NCBI GenBank assembly: GCA_028285035.1
Contig: JANQQF010000057.1
Span: forward strand, 1-35,169
Source of the DNA: Phycisphaerae bacterium
Lineage (GTDB): Bacteria; Chloroflexota; Anaerolineae; 4572-78; J111
Direction of reading: 5' to 3'
DNA: 35,169 nt
Part shown: in pieces, positions 8,368-15,977 of the stretch
Layout: every line of letters begins with the position of its first letter
Numbering within the stretch: position 1 is the stretch's first letter
The notes under the pieces: model-generated
The model's database searches: none
Seen by the model: the letters and a program-made list of their open reading frames with translations, nothing else
What the model was told of the DNA's origin: nothing
Translations under genes and position numbers: made by a program

Positions 8368-8736
8368 TTAGTTATCTGCCACGTCAGCCACCTGTTCCGC
8401 TAACACATTCACAATGTGTGCATTGTGGTCACTGCCCCATTGGGCAATGTGGGCCAAGATGGGGCGGAAGGTTTGGCCAAATTCGGTGAATGTGTACTCC
8501 ACTTTGGGGGGAACGACAGGATAGACAGTACGCAAAACAAGCCCATCCTGCTCTAGCTCCCGAAGCTGTTGGGTTAGCATTTTGGCCGTAACACCAGGGA
8601 GTTTCCGCCTGAGTTCATTAAACCGTAGCAACTCATTTTGATGAAGGTGCCACAAGATACGTGGCTTCCATTTACCATTAAGCAGTTCCATACAGGTTTC
8701 AACCGGACAATCGTGAATTCGTTCTGAGACAGCCAT
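8368..8736 (-). CDS. HxlR-family winged-helix transcriptional regulator
   Basis: This 122-residue dimeric DNA-binding protein carries the family core CPVETCMELLNGKWKPRILW (10-29), then RFNELRRKLPGVTAKMLTQQ and the wing VPPKVEYTFTEFG. The Cys pair at 10 and 15 is of interest, because some HxlR proteins (for example YodB and HypR of Bacillus) sense quinones, aldehydes or thiol stress through cysteine. The gene diverges from a DJ-1/PfpI gene and an MFS exporter, which it likely controls along with itself. AAGGAA precedes the ATG. No missing or odd segment is seen. Confidence 0.92.
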   Translation of the reverse strand: MAVSERIHDCPVETCMELLNGKWKPRILWHLHQNELLRFNELRRKLPGVTAKMLTQQLRELEQDGLVLRTVYPVVPPKVEYTFTEFGQTFRPILAHIAQWGSDHNAHIVNVLAEQVADVADN

Positions 8737-8770
8737 TAGACAGTTTCCTTTTGGATACTATATTACTAAA

Positions 8771-8809
8771 AAGTGCATACTTGTTTTTTATATTCTGTTA
8801 GTTTACAGT
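8771..8809 (+). promoter_or_regulatory. candidate promoter and HxlR operator for the DJ-1/MFS genes
   Basis: TTGTTT (8781-8786), a 17-bp spacer and TACAGT (8804-8809) form a plausible plus-strand promoter. The partly symmetric AAGTGCATACTT (8771-8782) overlaps the -35 and sits next to ACTAAAAAGT, giving repeated TACT/AGT half-sites of the sort HxlR proteins bind. Assignment to the adjacent regulator is inference. Confidence 0.4.
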
Positions 8810-8854
8810 ATTCACACAGATCTGTAAAGTGAGTTTGTAGCGTTAAAATAATTT

Positions 8855-8918
8855 GATACGTGATACGTAATACGTGAATAAATAAGGTAGGTTTTGCATC
8901 ACGCATCACGTATTACGT
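8855..8918. repeat. intergenic palindrome built from the word TACGTGA/TACGTAA
   Basis: Left side 8855-8877 is three tandem words (GATACGTGATACGTAATACGTGA). Thirteen bases, 8865-8877, pair perfectly with 8906-8918. The right arm is also tandem (ATCACGCATCACGTATTACG), so pairing can slip by one word. It lies between the predicted promoter and the DJ-1 gene and would be in its 5' leader. Confidence 0.75.
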
Positions 8919-8975
8919 CACTAAAATGAAAGCTAAATAAAAACGATTATCATTTCTCCAAGGAGTGCATTCAAA

Positions 8976-9722
8976 ATGAGTGGAACTATAGACATACTTA
9001 ATCCTGATAAACCAAAGCGTGTATTAATTATTGCTTCAAATCCAGCAGTTTCAGAAACCACAGGATGGCCGATTGGCTTTTGGTGGGCGGAATTGACCCA
9101 TCCATACTGGGAGTTTGTGGAAAAGGGGTATGAAGTTGATGTGGCCAGCCCGGAAGGTGGGGCGTTGCAGGGTGATAGCTGGAGTGATCCCCGAGATGAG
9201 TCAGGCTACTCGGCCAACGATTTAATCAGCTTGGGCTTTATCAATTCGCCCCAAGCGATGGAAAAAGTTGAGAACACCTTGAAGTTGTCTGATGTCAATC
9301 CTACCGATTACGACGCCATTTTCCTGGCTGGTGGGCAGGCTCCCATGTACACCTTCTACAATGATGAAAATTTGCAAAAGTTTGTCAGCGATTTTTATGA
9401 AAGTGGCAAACCGACCGCCGTGGTCTGCCACGCCACAAGTGTCTTGCTCAAAACAAAATTGGCCAATGGCGAGCTTTTGGTCAAAGACAAGACCTGGACT
9501 GGTTTTGCTAACTCTGAAGAGCAATTTGCAGACAGCTTCGTTGGTCAGCGTATCCAGCCTTTCTGGATTGAAGATGAAGCCAGAAAACTCGCCGACACCA
9601 ATTTCATTGTCAATGGTCGGTTCAAGCCCTATGCCCTTCGTGATGGCAATTTGATTACGGGCCAGCAACAATACTCTGGGGCGGCCGCCGCCAAACTGGT
9701 TATTGAAGCGTTGGGTGTATAG
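8976..9722 (+). CDS. DJ-1/PfpI superfamily protein (Hsp31/glyoxalase III-like)
   Basis: This 248-residue cytoplasmic alpha/beta protein has the family triad region: Glu39 (GFWWAELTHPYWEF), the nucleophile elbow VVCHATS with Cys151 and His152, and FLAGGQAPM before it. The class III Hsp31-type members with this layout hydrate methylglyoxal to lactate or act as holding chaperones. The insertion SWSDPRDESGYSANDL is in the usual place of these larger members. AAGGAG precedes the ATG. The gene sits opposite an HxlR regulator and upstream of an MFS transporter, so a role in carbonyl or quinone stress is likely. Enzyme activity is inferred from the motif. Confidence 0.88.
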   Translation: MSGTIDILNPDKPKRVLIIASNPAVSETTGWPIGFWWAELTHPYWEFVEKGYEVDVASPEGGALQGDSWSDPRDESGYSANDLISLGFINSPQAMEKVENTLKLSDVNPTDYDAIFLAGGQAPMYTFYNDENLQKFVSDFYESGKPTAVVCHATSVLLKTKLANGELLVKDKTWTGFANSEEQFADSFVGQRIQPFWIEDEARKLADTNFIVNGRFKPYALRDGNLITGQQQYSGAAAAKLVIEALGV

Positions 9723-9748
9723 CCGAAACGCAGATTAGTCCTATTTGC

Positions 9749-9790
9749 CCTCATCCCCCAGCCCCTTCTTCCAGTGGGAGAAGGGGCATC
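9749..9790. repeat. GC-rich palindromic element (CCCCTTCTTCC / GGGAGAAGGGG)
   Basis: GCCCCTTCTTCC (9761-9772) pairs with GGGAGAAGGGGC (9776-9787) through 12 positions including one G-T pair. The preceding TGCCCTCATCCCCCA belongs to the same unit. The pyrimidine-rich style matches the elements found inside the two GT-C genes at 25500, 27717 and 28449, so this is an intergenic copy of a dispersed element. Confidence 0.7.
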
Positions 9791-9823
9791 AACCATTCAA
9801 ACAAAATTCAAGGATAAATTCTT

Positions 9824-10978
9824 ATGAAATCATCACGAGCTGCGCTGTATGCGATGGCTTTTGGCAATTTTGCTGTTGGGATCGGGGCCTTGGTCATCGC
9901 CGGGGTGTTACAACCGATGGCTGATTCGTTTGAGGTGGCCTTAAGCCAGATTGGCTTGTTGGTCACCATCTACGCTTTAGCCTACGCGATCGGCTCCCCC
10001 CTGTTAATTGCCTTCACTGGAACCATCGAACGGCGCACCCTATTGGTCTTGGGCTTGAGTCTGGCTGTTTTGGGCAATGTTTTAGTCGCCGTCGCACCAA
10101 CCTACGCCATTTTGTTTATCGCCCGTATCATCACGGCCTTAGGCGCAGCCATTTTCACACCGATTGCTTCAGCCGTGGCCGCCCAGCTAAGCGAACCCGC
10201 CGAACGAGGCAAGGCCATCGCCTTGGTCTTTGCTGGGTTTACAGCTGCAACCGCGCTTGGAGTCCCTTTTGGCACCTATCTTGGCCTCAATTTTGGTTGG
10301 CGATTGACGTTTGGGATGGTGGCGGGATTAGCTGTAGTCGGGGCTATTTTTGTATTTCTCAATGTACCTGGGCGAATCGAGTCGCCACCTGTCAATCTGG
10401 CGATCTTTGGCCGAGTATTAACCAATGGCGCATTGGTCTTGGTTTTGTCAGTAACTTTGGTCCAAATGGCCGCTCAATTAAGCGTTTTCACATATGTCGC
10501 CCCTTATGTTCAAAGTCAAACTGTTTTAGGGGCGACGGGGATCACCTTACTGTTCCTGGCTAATGGCGTATCCGGCTTTTTTGGTAATCTGTGGGGCGGT
10601 AGCCTGACTGACCGAATCGGGGCACGCCCCACCATTTTCGCTTTTCTGGTTTTATTAACTGTCGCTTTCATCGCCTTCTCGGCCATTGGCACATCTCTCG
10701 TCGTCGGGGTACTTGCCTCTATTCTGTGGGGGGTGGTTGGATTGGGTTTCAATGCCCCGCAGCAAGCACGCTTAGTTAACCTCGCTCCCCAATATGCCAG
10801 CGCTGTCCTTGGTCTCAACGCCTCCTTCCTTTATCTCGGTATCTCCCTTGGTTCTTACCTCGGCGGCACCGTTGTTAATCAAGGCGGTCTCCTCAGCCTC
10901 CATTGGCTCGGCTTTGGCCTCACGATTTTGGCTATTCTGATTTTTGCTATTTCCTATCGTACGGAGGAAAAGAAGTAA
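9824..10978 (+). CDS. MFS transporter, drug/sugar efflux (AraJ/YdhP-like)
   Basis: This 384-residue membrane protein has about 12 hydrophobic segments. MFS traits include SQIGLLVTIYALAYAIGSPL in helix 2, FTGTIERRTLLVLG in the 2-3 loop, the helix-4 ARIITALGAAIFTPIASAVA, and GGSLTDRIGARPT between helices 8 and 9. This matches the DHA1 exporters related to AraJ/YdhP. It follows the DJ-1 gene by 101 nt with a palindromic element between. It likely shares HxlR control and exports a toxic or signalling compound. AAGGA lies about 11 nt before the ATG. Confidence 0.9.
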   Translation: MKSSRAALYAMAFGNFAVGIGALVIAGVLQPMADSFEVALSQIGLLVTIYALAYAIGSPLLIAFTGTIERRTLLVLGLSLAVLGNVLVAVAPTYAILFIARIITALGAAIFTPIASAVAAQLSEPAERGKAIALVFAGFTAATALGVPFGTYLGLNFGWRLTFGMVAGLAVVGAIFVFLNVPGRIESPPVNLAIFGRVLTNGALVLVLSVTLVQMAAQLSVFTYVAPYVQSQTVLGATGITLLFLANGVSGFFGNLWGGSLTDRIGARPTIFAFLVLLTVAFIAFSAIGTSLVVGVLASILWGVVGLGFNAPQQARLVNLAPQYASAVLGLNASFLYLGISLGSYLGGTVVNQGGLLSLHWLGFGLTILAILIFAISYRTEEKK

Positions 10979-10981
10979 TTG

Positions 10982-11040
10982 GGTAATTCGTAAATAGTAA
11001 TTATCAATTTTCAGGCACTACTTATTATTTACCATTTACC
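10982..11040. repeat. intergenic palindrome, GGTAATT/TTTACC words
   Basis: GGTAATTCGTAAATAGTAA (10982-11000) pairs with TTATTATTTACCATTTACC (11022-11040), 16 of 19 positions. It is built of near-copies of one word and related to the elements at 3134 and 7281. It directly follows the MFS stop. Confidence 0.65.
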
Positions 11041-11061
11041 TAGCCTCATAGCCTTAAAGCC

Positions 11062-11136
11062 CCATTGCACTTTCCCAAAAAATCGATTGAAATAGAGAGG
11101 TATATGATTCAACTGACACTTGGGAGAGTGCAATGG
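11062..11136 (+). promoter_or_regulatory. 17-bp inverted repeat enclosing the cyclase ribosome site and start codon
   Basis: CCATTGCACTTTCCCAA (11062-11078) is complementary to TTGGGAGAGTGCAATGG (11120-11136), with one G-U pair in 17. The right arm contains the Shine-Dalgarno GGGAG (11122-11126) and the ATG (11133-11135). If transcription starts upstream of 11062, the mRNA would hide its own start site, as in thermosensors or translational switches. A TATGAT at 11103-11108 could instead be a -10 box. In that case only the right arm is transcribed and the repeat would act at the DNA level. Confidence 0.6.
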
Positions 11137-12755
11137 ATGAGTTAGAAACACTTCAGGCCCAATTAACGCTCCGCGAACAGGAGCTACATCTCCTCAAATC
11201 TCTGGATACAATCCGCGATGCCAGCCGTGAGCCAATGATGATGCTCACGGATATTGTCAATCTGTTGGCCGACACCTTTCGCACCGAAGCCTGTCTCCTG
11301 GCTGTACTGAATCCGACGCGGGGGGTGCTGGAACTAAAGGCACTAAACACCCGAACTGAACAACTGACCCAGCTCGGCCAAATCTTGACCCGTGAGTTGA
11401 GCCAGGTTGCCCTGCGCTTTGACAAAGCCGTAGTCTGGACGATGGATGAGTTGCAACCCTACCTCTCGGCTGGGCTTGAGCTACATTTGATTAGCCTGCC
11501 GATCATCAAAGGCAAGAACGAAAAGCTCGGAGTGATGCTACTCGCCCGATCCAAGTCACCCTTCACTGATTTGGAAGTCACCCTTTTGGGGACGGCCGAA
11601 AGTCAGATCGACTCGGCCATCGTGCAAATTTATGCCTTTTACGAGCTACAACAACGCAATCGCGAGCTGGAAACGATCTATCGGATTGATCGGATTCGGG
11701 ATCAATTTTTGTCCTTTGACAAGATGCTCCAGCAGGTGTTGCAGGAAATCCTGAATGTCATCCCCTGTGAGATGGGCTTCATTATGCTCTACAACTGGTC
11801 CCGCAACCAGCTTGATCTACGCGCCGCCACCCACGATGACCTGTTCCAACTCTCCGACTACGCTACGGCCATTGAGACTGTGGCCGACCAAGCCCTCCAG
11901 CAAAACCAGCTTGTCGCTCGCTTCGAGCCAACAGCCACCCCTGGCTCGATGATGTGTATTCCGTTAGTGCTTTATAATGTAGTGATCGGCGTCCTGGGCT
12001 TGGTCAATCGCTACGGGCCACGTGGCTTTGAGACCGATGACCAACGTCTACTTGAAGCGGTTGCCTCACAGATGGACACCGCCATTTTTGAGGGCTTAGA
12101 GCAGGTTCGCTTGCGCAATACGCTCAAACGCTCGGTGGGCGAGAAGGTGTTACAGCGAATTATGGACGATCCCGAGATGAAGCCGCTCAAGAATGAACGA
12201 GCTACCGTAACCGTCCTCTTTAGTGACATTCGCGGCTCGACCCAACTCGCCGAGGTGACTGAGCCGGATGAGTTATTGGGTTTTATCAATGAATATTTGA
12301 GCGAGATGACCAAAATCATCCTGCAATTTGAGGGTACGGTCGATAAATTTGTTGGTGATGAGGTGATCGCCCTCTTTGGCGCTCCCTTCGCCCAGCCCGA
12401 CCACGCCCTACGTGCCGTCCAAGCTGCCCTCGCCATGCAAGCCGCTCACCAACGCGTTGTCCGCAAATGGCGACAGCGCGGCGTCGAGGCCACCCCCATC
12501 GGCATCGGCATTGCCAGTGGCGAACTCATCGTCGGCGAAATCGGCAACGAGCAACGCTCCGACTACACCGTCATCGGCCGCGTCGCCAACCTCGGCTCCC
12601 GCCTCTGCGACCATGCCCTTGGTAGTGATATTTTTATTAGTGATGGAACGTATGAGTTGGTGCATAAGGATGTTGTAGCCGAGCCTGTGACGGGGTTGCA
12701 GTTGAAGGGAATTCAAGGGGAGGTTGAAGTTTATCGGGTGAGGGGGATGGATTAA
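11133..12755 (+). CDS. class III adenylate cyclase with two GAF domains
   Basis: This 540-residue soluble signalling enzyme has an N-terminal helix (1-30), GAF 1 (about 32-170), a linker helix, GAF 2 (about 195-330) and a cyclase domain (355-540). Catalytic residues are visible: metal ligands Asp365 (FSDIRGST) and Asp409 (VGDE), adenine-selecting Lys405 (DKFVGDE) and Thr479 (DYTVIG), and transition-state residues Asn486 and Arg490 (ANLGSR). The Lys/Thr pair is that of class IIIb adenylate cyclases, so cAMP is the expected product. Arg483 replaces the common Asp of VIGD. GAF domains often sense small ligands or cAMP/cGMP, but I see no diagnostic ligand motif. GGGAG precedes the ATG and lies in a large inverted repeat. 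Confidence 0.92.
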   Translation: MDELETLQAQLTLREQELHLLKSLDTIRDASREPMMMLTDIVNLLADTFRTEACLLAVLNPTRGVLELKALNTRTEQLTQLGQILTRELSQVALRFDKAVVWTMDELQPYLSAGLELHLISLPIIKGKNEKLGVMLLARSKSPFTDLEVTLLGTAESQIDSAIVQIYAFYELQQRNRELETIYRIDRIRDQFLSFDKMLQQVLQEILNVIPCEMGFIMLYNWSRNQLDLRAATHDDLFQLSDYATAIETVADQALQQNQLVARFEPTATPGSMMCIPLVLYNVVIGVLGLVNRYGPRGFETDDQRLLEAVASQMDTAIFEGLEQVRLRNTLKRSVGEKVLQRIMDDPEMKPLKNERATVTVLFSDIRGSTQLAEVTEPDELLGFINEYLSEMTKIILQFEGTVDKFVGDEVIALFGAPFAQPDHALRAVQAALAMQAAHQRVVRKWRQRGVEATPIGIGIASGELIVGEIGNEQRSDYTVIGRVANLGSRLCDHALGSDIFISDGTYELVHKDVVAEPVTGLQLKGIQGEVEVYRVRGMD

Positions 12756-12756
12756 T

Positions 12757-12987
12757 GTAGGGTCGACGGCAAGATCAAAATTATGCCCAACGAAATCCGA
12801 ATCTCAATAATCTTGCCTCGCCCACACGGACAACAAACGATTGTATGCCCTAATCATTCGTGGGCAACGAACAAATGCCCGTTTAATCGGATGTTCCGAT
12901 TGCCTTGGCCCCAGACCACGGGCGAGGCAATTGGATCAATTGCCCGATGGCCAAATACCGACCCAATCCAATTGCCTGCGCCCCTAC
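12757..12987. repeat. cluster of nested palindromes in the cyclase/ATP-grasp gap
   Basis: No gene is supported here. GGGCGAGGCAATTGGAT (12920-12936) pairs with ATCCAATTGCCTGCGCCC (12966-12983) with one bulge. GGCAATTG-GAT-CAATTGCC is a local palindrome at about 12926-12944. GGCAAGAT (from 12769) pairs with ATCTTGCC (ending about 12817). GTAGGG (12757-12762) and CCCTAC (12982-12987) frame the whole block. The gap lies between convergent genes and could fold into a multi-stem RNA or be a decayed element. Confidence 0.6.
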
Positions 12988-12995
12988 CAGACCTA

Positions 12996-13844
12996 TCATT
13001 TATCTTTCCTCCACTCCACCTCAACAATCTTCTGCCATAACGCAATCGGTGAAATACCTGCATAGCCGCTCTCTTGGGCATCGTTACACTCAATGACAAT
13101 CCATTCGCCAGAGGTAGTCAGAGCGAAATCGATAACCAAAAATGGAACATTGACAAGGCGACACACCTTTTCAACCCTTGTCAAGGCTTCGATTTTTTGA
13201 GCGGGTGACCAGTCGTATTTAGCAAATTCGGCCCAATAGGGACCAACCCCAACCAGATGTCCCTTGTACCAAAAACTTCTAAATTCAAATGAGGCCGAGA
13301 TTTTCTCTTTTGTGTCGCCCTCTACTGGAGTCAACTCGATAAATTCCCGGCAAACGAGGGGCTGCCAACGCAAAATACGGTGTCGCTGATAAACATCGAG
13401 AATATATTCGCACTCGGCCCGATTTCGCGCGACACTCAATTTTTCTTGATGGTTGGCAGTTTGCCGGGAGCCTTTAATAAAAATCGGATAGTCAAAGTCG
13501 CGCTCAATTGACTCAACATCAGGGATTTGCTCATACCATTGGCTTCTTGGCGTGTAATCTTTGAGGAGGGGATACCAAGCAACAAGCTCACTGGCTCGTT
13601 GGTGTTCTTTAACCGAGTTGATCAGCTTAAAGCCCAAGCTAGCAAATTGATCGTACTGTTTTTCATAATCCGTAACCACACCAATTCGGCTAATCAATTG
13701 CGCCTCAGTTGGCACTTGGTAGGGGCGTTTGCATTGAAATAATGGCTCAAAGTTGAAGTCGTAGGCTGGGACGCCGATGGGTGCAGTTCCAACCCAAATT
13801 GTTTCTTCCAGTTGGAAAATGTCAACGGTATCAAAATTCATCAT
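12996..13844 (-). CDS. ATP-grasp enzyme, R2K clade (DUF4343-like)
   Basis: This 282-residue protein has an ATP-grasp pattern: nucleotide Lys in PIFIKGSRQT (Lys124), CREFIEL (Arg166-Glu168), FEFRSFWYKGHLVG (Glu187, Arg189) and the metal-binding end VIDFALTTSGEWIVIECNDAQESG (Asp239, Glu252, Asn254). The IECNDAQ ending and the R..FxxxG strand point to the R2K/CDC123-related clade, predicted in the literature to ligate or modify peptides or proteins. The substrate is unknown. It is the last gene of a minus-strand run after AlkB, GMC oxidoreductase and the small subunit, 49 nt from the latter. Two ATGs in tandem (13844, 13841) are possible starts and no good ribosome site is seen. Confidence 0.75.
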   Translation of the reverse strand: MMNFDTVDIFQLEETIWVGTAPIGVPAYDFNFEPLFQCKRPYQVPTEAQLISRIGVVTDYEKQYDQFASLGFKLINSVKEHQRASELVAWYPLLKDYTPRSQWYEQIPDVESIERDFDYPIFIKGSRQTANHQEKLSVARNRAECEYILDVYQRHRILRWQPLVCREFIELTPVEGDTKEKISASFEFRSFWYKGHLVGVGPYWAEFAKYDWSPAQKIEALTRVEKVCRLVNVPFLVIDFALTTSGEWIVIECNDAQESGYAGISPIALWQKIVEVEWRKDK

Positions 13845-13893
13845 AGTGGTCTATGAATACACCCCTCCAGCCTTCCAATCTTCCAACCTTCCA

Positions 13894-14352
13894 TCACACC
13901 GACCGCCATATCGTCGTCCGCTGCTTCACCGACTCAAGTAACGCCTCATCCGTCTCCGACCACGGCTCCAGTGGATAGCCGAGGGGTTGGGGTGGGGTGG
14001 GCCGCCAGTTGAAGGCTTTGAGGATAATGTCGGTTTCGTAATAATCGGCGGAGACGAGGAAGAGGAGTTTGCCGAATTTGGTGGGGTGCTCGGCTTCGAT
14101 GGCTTGCAGCACCGCAGTGGCGGCCATCTCATTGGTGCTGACAAAGGCCGCTTCACTCTCGAATTGAGCGACGATGGCATCCAGCACCGTTTTCAAAGTT
14201 GGGGCGTCTTGATGGATTTCAAGATGTTGGCCTAGCTTCGCATCAACACCGACTTGCGAGGCTGAAGGCAAAACGGGATGGTGGTTGGTGGCAGGTAGGC
14301 CGGGTAGCAGGGTGTCAACGACTTTGGTTAGAAAGGGTTGGGTATAGGGCAT
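13894..14352 (-). CDS. small partner subunit of a GMC oxidoreductase (gluconate dehydrogenase subunit 3-like)
   Basis: This 152-residue protein starts at the ATG 14352, where CAGGAG lies 7 nt upstream. The longer open frame to 14496 only reads through the end of the GMC gene out of phase. It reads PFLTKVVDTLLPGLPATNHH near the start and FLVSADYYETDIILKAFNWR then PPQPLGYPLEPW near the end. I recognise this pattern from small proteins encoded beside GMC dehydrogenases (Gluconate_2-dh3-like), which help export or stabilise the large subunit. No twin-arginine signal is present here, which is unlike many such subunits. It follows the GMC gene by 43 nt. Confidence 0.6.
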   Translation of the reverse strand: MPYTQPFLTKVVDTLLPGLPATNHHPVLPSASQVGVDAKLGQHLEIHQDAPTLKTVLDAIVAQFESEAAFVSTNEMAATAVLQAIEAEHPTKFGKLLFLVSADYYETDIILKAFNWRPTPPQPLGYPLEPWSETDEALLESVKQRTTIWRSV

Positions 14353-14395
14353 TTTTAGCTCCTGAAAATGTTTATTGCTGTCTGACAAGAACCTA

Positions 14396-15976
14396 CTACA
14401 AAAACTCCTCAGCCAACTCATCCGCAATCTTGAAAGCCAAGGCACCGATGGTTGAGCCGGGATTGACCGCACCCACAGTGGGGAACAGGCTGCCATCGGC
14501 GACTAAGACATTGGGATGCGTGTGGCAACGGCCACGAGCATCGGTCACTGAGGTTTGCACATCGCGACCCATTCGGGCGGTGCCAAGGAGGTGCCAGCCA
14601 GTCATTGGGGAAAGCTCGGTGCGCACGATGTGATTGACCCCAGTAGCACGCAGCATCTCCTCACCACGGTCCAGGCCAAAGGTCAACATTTGTTGAGTAT
14701 TTTCCGAAACCGTGTACTGTAATTTTACCGTAGGCAGTCCATCATCGGCCAAGGTGGCGGTTAACACCACCTGGTTATGAGGCTCGGGCAAATCTTCGGT
14801 CATCACCAACACCCGAAATGAGTGATAAAACTCGGCCCGAAGTTGCATTTGGGCCGACCGCCCCCAGCGTGGTTCAGCATAAGTAGATTGAGTCAGCAGG
14901 GGATTCTCACGGGTCACTTGCAGTTGTAAGCCTCGCACAAAGCCTCGGGAAAGATCGGTCTCATAGAATTCGTGACTGTAAAGACAAACCCCAATCGGCC
15001 CTGCCGGCCCATCTTGTGGTTCATCACAAATCGCACGTAAGTAGCCAACAGGGTGAAACATCAAACAGCGCCCGACCATATCACCACCAATCCCAGAGTA
15101 ACGGAGCAGACGCGGCGTGCCAATGCCGTTGCACGCGACGGCGATGTAATTCGCCGGCTGAATGTGAATTTCGCCAGCAGCATCACGATACTGCAAAGCA
15201 GTGGCTCGACCGTCTTCCGATAAAATTCGTTCGGCACTACAGTTAGGGCGTAATTCGACGCCGCGTTTCAAGGCGGCAGGCCAATAGGTTACATCAGCGG
15301 TGGCTTTGGATTGATTGAAACAGCCCTGTTGACACGGCCCACAGTGATTACAAACAGCCCGGCCATCTCTGGGCACCGTATTGATGGCGGCATCCACAGG
15401 CCACCAATGCCAGCCAAGTGAATTGAACCCCCGCACGGCTGTCTGGCCCATTTGCCCAATGGGCATCGGGGGCATTCGCTTGCTCTGCTTGGGGGGATAG
15501 GCGGGGTCGCCAGCCAAGCCGCAAACACCTATCACTTCATCATTTGCATCGTAGTAGGGTTCTAAATCGGCATAAGTAAAAGGCCAGTCGTCACCAACCC
15601 CGTCCAAGGTCTGGGTTCGAAAATCGGAGGGATGAAGACGAGGAAAATGGGCGGCCCAAGCAAGGGTTGAACCACCGACGCCATTCCACATTAGCGGCTT
15701 GACAGGCGATTGGTTGTCATCAATTGGATAGTCGACGGATGGGGCCGGATTTGGTGACGCTTGACGAACTGCCGGAGAAGCAGACCAGTTGGTCAAGGCC
15801 TGACGTTGGAAGTCAGGTCGCGTAGTTGGCATTTGGCTGGGCCTAAGCCAATCACCACGTTCAATGCACACCATCCGTAGGTCGGGAAGCCGCTTGGATA
15901 GCTGATATAAAAATGCCGAACCGCCCATTCCCGCCCCGACGACCACAACGTCGACGGGATCATGATGAATTGTCAT
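14396..15976 (-). CDS. GMC-family FAD-dependent oxidoreductase with a CxxCxxCxxxC motif
   Basis: This 526-residue enzyme has the FAD dinucleotide motif VVVGAGMGGS (11-20), GMC signature VGGSTLAWAAHFPRL (100-114), and the catalytic-region His462 in TGWHLLGTARMG and Asn505 in AVNPGSTIGALAF. It probably oxidises an alcohol or sugar. Unusual is CNHCGPCQQGC (Cys209, 212, 215, 219), spaced like an iron-sulfur ligand set and placed before the substrate domain. Some FAD dehydrogenases of this superfamily carry such a cluster to pass electrons outward. No signal peptide is seen. The start is 1 nt after the AlkB stop, so the two are coupled. Confidence 0.88.
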   Translation of the reverse strand: MTIHHDPVDVVVVGAGMGGSAFLYQLSKRLPDLRMVCIERGDWLRPSQMPTTRPDFQRQALTNWSASPAVRQASPNPAPSVDYPIDDNQSPVKPLMWNGVGGSTLAWAAHFPRLHPSDFRTQTLDGVGDDWPFTYADLEPYYDANDEVIGVCGLAGDPAYPPKQSKRMPPMPIGQMGQTAVRGFNSLGWHWWPVDAAINTVPRDGRAVCNHCGPCQQGCFNQSKATADVTYWPAALKRGVELRPNCSAERILSEDGRATALQYRDAAGEIHIQPANYIAVACNGIGTPRLLRYSGIGGDMVGRCLMFHPVGYLRAICDEPQDGPAGPIGVCLYSHEFYETDLSRGFVRGLQLQVTRENPLLTQSTYAEPRWGRSAQMQLRAEFYHSFRVLVMTEDLPEPHNQVVLTATLADDGLPTVKLQYTVSENTQQMLTFGLDRGEEMLRATGVNHIVRTELSPMTGWHLLGTARMGRDVQTSVTDARGRCHTHPNVLVADGSLFPTVGAVNPGSTIGALAFKIADELAEEFL

Positions 15977-15977
15977 A

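Noticed and set aside
14353..14496. N-terminal extension of the small GMC partner protein
   Set aside because: It overlaps the end of the GMC gene out of frame, and a good ribosome site lies just before the ATG at 14352.
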